A stretch of DNA of 64,000 bases from positions 49,402,038-49,466,037 of the forward strand of contig OZ034972.1 of NCBI GenBank assembly GCA_964030785.1. The letters run 5' to 3'. Each line of letters opens with the position of its first letter. The stretch's first letter is position 1. A model generated the notes under the pieces. It made no database searches. It worked only from the letters and a program-made list of their open reading frames with translations, and had not been told where the DNA came from. This document shows, in pieces, positions 42,918 to 64,000 of this stretch. A program made the translations under genes and the position numbers. Origin of the DNA: Siderastrea siderea (Eukaryota > Cnidaria > Anthozoa > Scleractinia > Rhizangiidae).

Positions 42918-43769
42918 TTATAGTCAAAATACTCAGCGCGTTCCGCTTATTATTTGGGAATGACTTTCATTAATCGGGAATTCCACTTTCAAATTGAATA
43001 TTGTAATGTTACAACGGTAGCCTTGTTCCAAATAAGGAATTCTGATTGGTTTATTATTGACATGAGGCGAATGTTCACGTGCAAGTAGCAGACTGTTGGC
43101 GGCTTGACCTATCTGACTTGATTTGTGTTCGCTCAACAAACTATTAATCACAAATACTTTTAAAAGTGAAGAAGCAGTCTGTTGCTATAAAACCATGAAG
43201 AATAATTTCTTAAAAACAAGTCTGCTGTAAATGCACAAGAAATGTTCCTGAAAACTGAGAAAAATTCCCTGTAATGTCAAACCGATTAAAACCAACAGCC
43301 GCCAACGGTTTGGTATTTCACTAGCCTGAGAAAACAGCCGACGTTTCACGAGGTCGCCACTTGAGTCCTCACAAAACGACGTCTGAGTAACGATCGCAGA
43401 AATTCCATGTGCATCTGATCGGCTGGAATTTTCTTTCAACCAATCAGAAGCTCTACCAAGATCTGGGTAGTGTCACGTCATCAGTATGGAATTTCCGCGC
43501 TCGTTACTCAGACGTCGTTTTGCGAGGGCTCAAAGTGGCGACCTCGTGAAACGTCGGCTGTTTTCTCAGGCTAGTATTTCACGTGTGAACTTTTGGTTTA
43601 TGTAAGTAACAACCCAATCAACAGTCGTTATTTCGAATGAGTATACCGTTGGAAGATTTCAATCTTCAATTTGAAAATGGAATTTTGATTCCAATAGTGC
43701 AATGCGTTCCCGAGTAATGAAAATCATTCCTAAATAATGAGCGGAACGTACTGAGTATTTTGACTATAA
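42918..43769. mobile_element. Large inverted-repeat element, about 850 bp
   Basis: Left arm starts TTATAGTCAAAATACTCAG and the right arm ends CTGAGTATTTTGACTATAA. Similarity extends inward about 100-170 bp with small indels (TTCCGCTTATTATTTGGGAA against its complement). A younger MITE is nested between the arms. Confidence 0.7.
43322..43573. mobile_element. Foldback MITE with 9-bp target duplication, nested
   Basis: 252 bp, arms of about 88 bp beginning TAGCCTGAGAAAACAGCCGA, flanked by exact GTATTTCAC on both sides (43313-43321 and 43574-43582). The 9-bp duplication suggests a Mutator-like source. Confidence 0.88.
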
Positions 43770-44941
43770 TTAAGCCATAGTATGTGAACGTCCAGAGGAT
43801 TTTGCACGGTTATGGTGCTTTCAACATCATTACAGAGTCTCTGTTATGGCCTATAAAACTTGCACGGTTTCATAACCAGTCTCTCAACTAACTATGCGTA
43901 TTCCGAATATTTATTTCATAAATGATATACAAAATTTTCTCCTATTTCTTTTGAGTTGTATGCCACTTCTAACAATTTCGCATTCTTTCGTGAGATTGAA
44001 TATCCAATAAGAATTCGAGGATTGCTTCCACTGCAGGAAACCGAATCAAGGCCACAAGTGGCGTCACAAGTGAACTCAAGTTGGTTTCCTGGAAGTTAAC
44101 TTCGAATTCTGATTCCACAGTCGCTCCCATGAAAATATGGAAACTAAGTAGAAGTGGCGCGTCGCGGGGGTAAGAGTTTAAAAACAGTTGTGGAGATGGG
44201 AGGAAAAAGCGTTATCCTAAATTGAACTCGTGCTTACTGAAGAAGCTTTGCCTATTATTTCTGAAATAGCTCAGAATAGACATTAGATGGAAAATAACAA
44301 CTGAAAATGCAACCTGACAGTTGTTGTCTACTTGTATTTACCCTCGTTTCGAGGTTTTACTTTATGCTACACTGTGATCATTCCTTTTTCAATGAAATAA
44401 GAAATGCAATCCTTACATTTTTAAAATAATAACGCTATATTGCGAGCTCTCATTGACTGAAAACCATGTGGAATATACAAAGATATTCAATATGATGACA
44501 GTTTGCAGATTTCAGTGACTGTAAAGTTGTTGATATCAATTTCCACCGGTTAGCTAAGCCAACTGAACTTAGATTCATTAAAATATTTCATAACATCTAT
44601 AAATCGCCTTGTGCGCTTTCTTTAAGTCCCGTTTACAGTAAATATTGTCGCTGAATTCGAGTAATTTACGAGAAGTCAATATTGTCGCTCATGGAACGAG
44701 AAAAGAAGTCATGGTCCTCATATACCAGCAGTAAAGGAGGAGGAGGGTGAGGACACTAGCCCGTAATCAACAAGTACTCAAAACTGTATCTTAGAGTGCC
44801 TCTTGGTGGAGACTCTTCACTGTTTGTTAAGCCTGTCAGTTATTGAGTGGATTATGCAGAAATCTACCACTCTACCAGGCCTCCAGTTAAATCATTAACG
44901 AAAATTGGGCATATTTAATAAAGTTATCCGTATCGCCTGCA

Positions 44942-62213
<17,272 letters not shown>

Positions 62214-64000
62214 CTGTGTAACAACAAGAAAATTACGTTAGATATTACTGCAACAAAGCCTTTGGAAAACGAGAAAATGCTCTGTACATTTCTCGTTTCG
62301 TCTTCTAGTTCACAAACGTTCAAGTTTCGCTTATCCCATAATCTGGCTATACATTATGATACCCTCGCTTTCTCGTTCAGTTCATGTCCCTTTCCTTCCT
62401 GGAGAAAAACGTGCGTTATGTGCATAGTGGGGTTCAGGACTTTGTGTAAGGGGTGTGTGTGCCGGGGGGGGGCTGTAAAAGTTATGCAGTGTAGTGTAAT
62501 TCCTATATCTACCTCTTCCCGGCAACTTAAAAGCCCCGCTTCCCGCCCTCACTTTTCCCTCTTTCCGTACATACTTTTTCCGCCCCCGTTTTCTCCCGGA
62601 TTCTCGCCCCCTGCCTATACCACTAAGGTGGGATCACCCGAAGTAAAAAAAAAAAAAAAAAACACAAAAAAAACAAACAAACAAACAAAAAAACTAACAA
62701 ACAAAACAAAAAAGGAGGGTGTGCCGTTTGAGAAATTAAAACTCTCGGGGTCTTATTTTATTTCTTCCCTAGATCCACCATTCAATTGCACACATGTACC
62801 ACGTGATTGTAACTGTTGATACCGTGGGTGAGTTCGTAAAGTGTGACCATTCAAATGAAAGTTATTGAACAGTTCTATGTGGCGCTGTTACAATTTTTGA
62901 GTCTGTAGATAAATCCTGAAGAACGTGACCACTGAAATAAACGCTAACAAGGGATAATTGTTCTGGTATTTGTTTTTACCCAATATTTATTGCAAGTGGA
63001 AATTTTAGAGAATCAGCTGAACCTTCGACTAGTACGGCCAAGCCTTGAATGGTGTACATGTAATGTGGTACTGACGTTTGAGTCTGTAGATGAAATCGTG
63101 AAGTGTTTCGATTCAAATTCAGCAGTTTTTTCGTATATGGCTTTTTCCAGTATTCAGCAGAAGTAAATTTTGTCCTATACATTTTTTGTATTTATGGTAC
63201 TAATTGGACTGAGGGAATTCCAACCGATTCCCTTGCCACGGCCTAAAATGTTTTGCGGCGCGAGAGATTCGAGTGACTAGCATCACCAACATCAGGACCT
63301 TTGCCATGCCATGAATAGTGGGGGAGCGGAGGGGTGTAGGGGATAGAGCTGACTGCTGGCATACGTTTTAGCTTGTTTCTCGGTTACCTACGATAACCTG
63401 CTACACGACATAAAAACCACTGGTCTAAACTTGGAAAACGTATTGCTTTATTTTATTAAAAATACTACTTATCTAATGCATGCAAATTAAGCCTCGCACT
63501 AGAGGTTGCTGAAATTATGTGCGTATAATCCATTATTCATATATACTGTCAGGGTGCAGCTATCTGTTGCTATTCGCCTCCACTTAAAAAACAATGCAAA
63601 GGAAAGTTGTGTCAAACGTGCAAGACTTATGATCCGTAACAGAAGTTTACATTTTATTGGTCGGTTTTAGGACACAGGTAATATAAACCTTTGTCGAGTT
63701 TAACTCTAAAAATAGTCTCTTTGAGGTGAAGGTCTTAAATAAAACTATTTACTTGATTGAAGTATTAAATAAGAGAATGTCTGCAATTTTTGCGTTTCTT
63801 AAGTGACTAAAAGTAAAAAAAAAAAATAACGAAATACGTATGCTATGGCTTGATGTGATAAAATGAATCACAATCTTTCAGTGAATTCAACCCTGAATGG
63901 ATGTCCGCAATTTCATGTTGGGCTTGACAACACGAAACGTGTAAGCCAGGAAAGTCTACGCCATTCAAGGACAAATAAATAAAAGTATCCGCATTCCGAA
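62214..64000. other. RTK-B intron, partial
   Basis: No further RTK-B exon seen up to the edge. Contains an A/AAAC-rich stretch (62645-62712) and, at 62824-63130, two or three decayed units of the AAAGTGTGACCATTCAAATG repeat family. Confidence 0.55.

Larger units (their letters stand above)
38304..44941. other. Intergenic region between RTK-A and RTK-B
   Basis: 6.6 kb without a credible gene. Holds an AAAT microsatellite and four foldback elements, listed separately. Some of it must serve as RTK-A upstream sequence and RTK-B 3' sequence; no specific motif could be assigned. Confidence 0.65.

Noticed and set aside
62262..62819. 185-codon ORF as a gene
   Set aside because: Low-complexity Ser/Pro and Lys stretches from homopolymer DNA; no domain or splice context.

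Overview
The window is animal nuclear DNA: AT-rich, short symmetric exons, long introns, dense transposon debris. The gene set (a URAD of the urate pathway, an SLC5 transporter, two tandem immunoglobulin receptor tyrosine kinases) and the mobile elements (a split-repeat DIRS/Ngaro-type element, L1/Tx1-like LINE, Crypton-like relic, many foldback MITEs, tRNA-derived SINE) suggest an anthozoan cnidarian, probably a stony coral. That species call is inference; exon structures were worked out by hand from splice sites, phase and family alignment.

Layout. (1) 511-13323, minus: an SLC5 (SMCT/SMVT-clade) sodium-coupled transporter, first 346 or so residues, running off the left edge. Its first coding exon is split by a young, apparently intact 5,004-bp DIRS/Ngaro-type retrotransposon (8202-13205); removing the element rejoins the exon in frame with no target duplication. 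(2) 13444-13968, plus: an intronless URAD gene ending in a peroxisomal SKL signal, 120 bp from the SLC5 start and divergent from it. (3) 13969-16423: intergenic. (4) 16424-38303, minus: RTK-A, 23 coding exons and 1,711 residues: signal sequence, 11 Ig-type modules, one chitin-binding type-2-like module, a transmembrane helix and a tyrosine kinase. (5) 38304-44941: intergenic with several foldback elements. (6) 44942-62213 and beyond the right edge, minus: RTK-B, a paralogue with the same exon sizes and phases, of which 13 coding exons are visible.

The two kinases form a head-to-tail duplicate pair. Their juxtamembrane segment, glycine loop, [11 protein letters not shown] and activation loop place them in the VEGFR/PDGFR/FGFR group; both end in tyrosine motifs that look like SH2-docking sites. 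Introns hold a 5.2-kb LINE inserted in a hairpin, a Crypton-like relic, nested MITEs and two unusual clusters of short palindromes (GGATCC-type at 7.3 kb, GGAAC/GTTCC-type at 60 kb).

The observations most worth a second look are the clean retrotransposon insertion in a coding exon, the Gag/Pol junction of that element with one in-frame UGA, the chitin-binding-like module inside a receptor tyrosine kinase, and the palindrome clusters.
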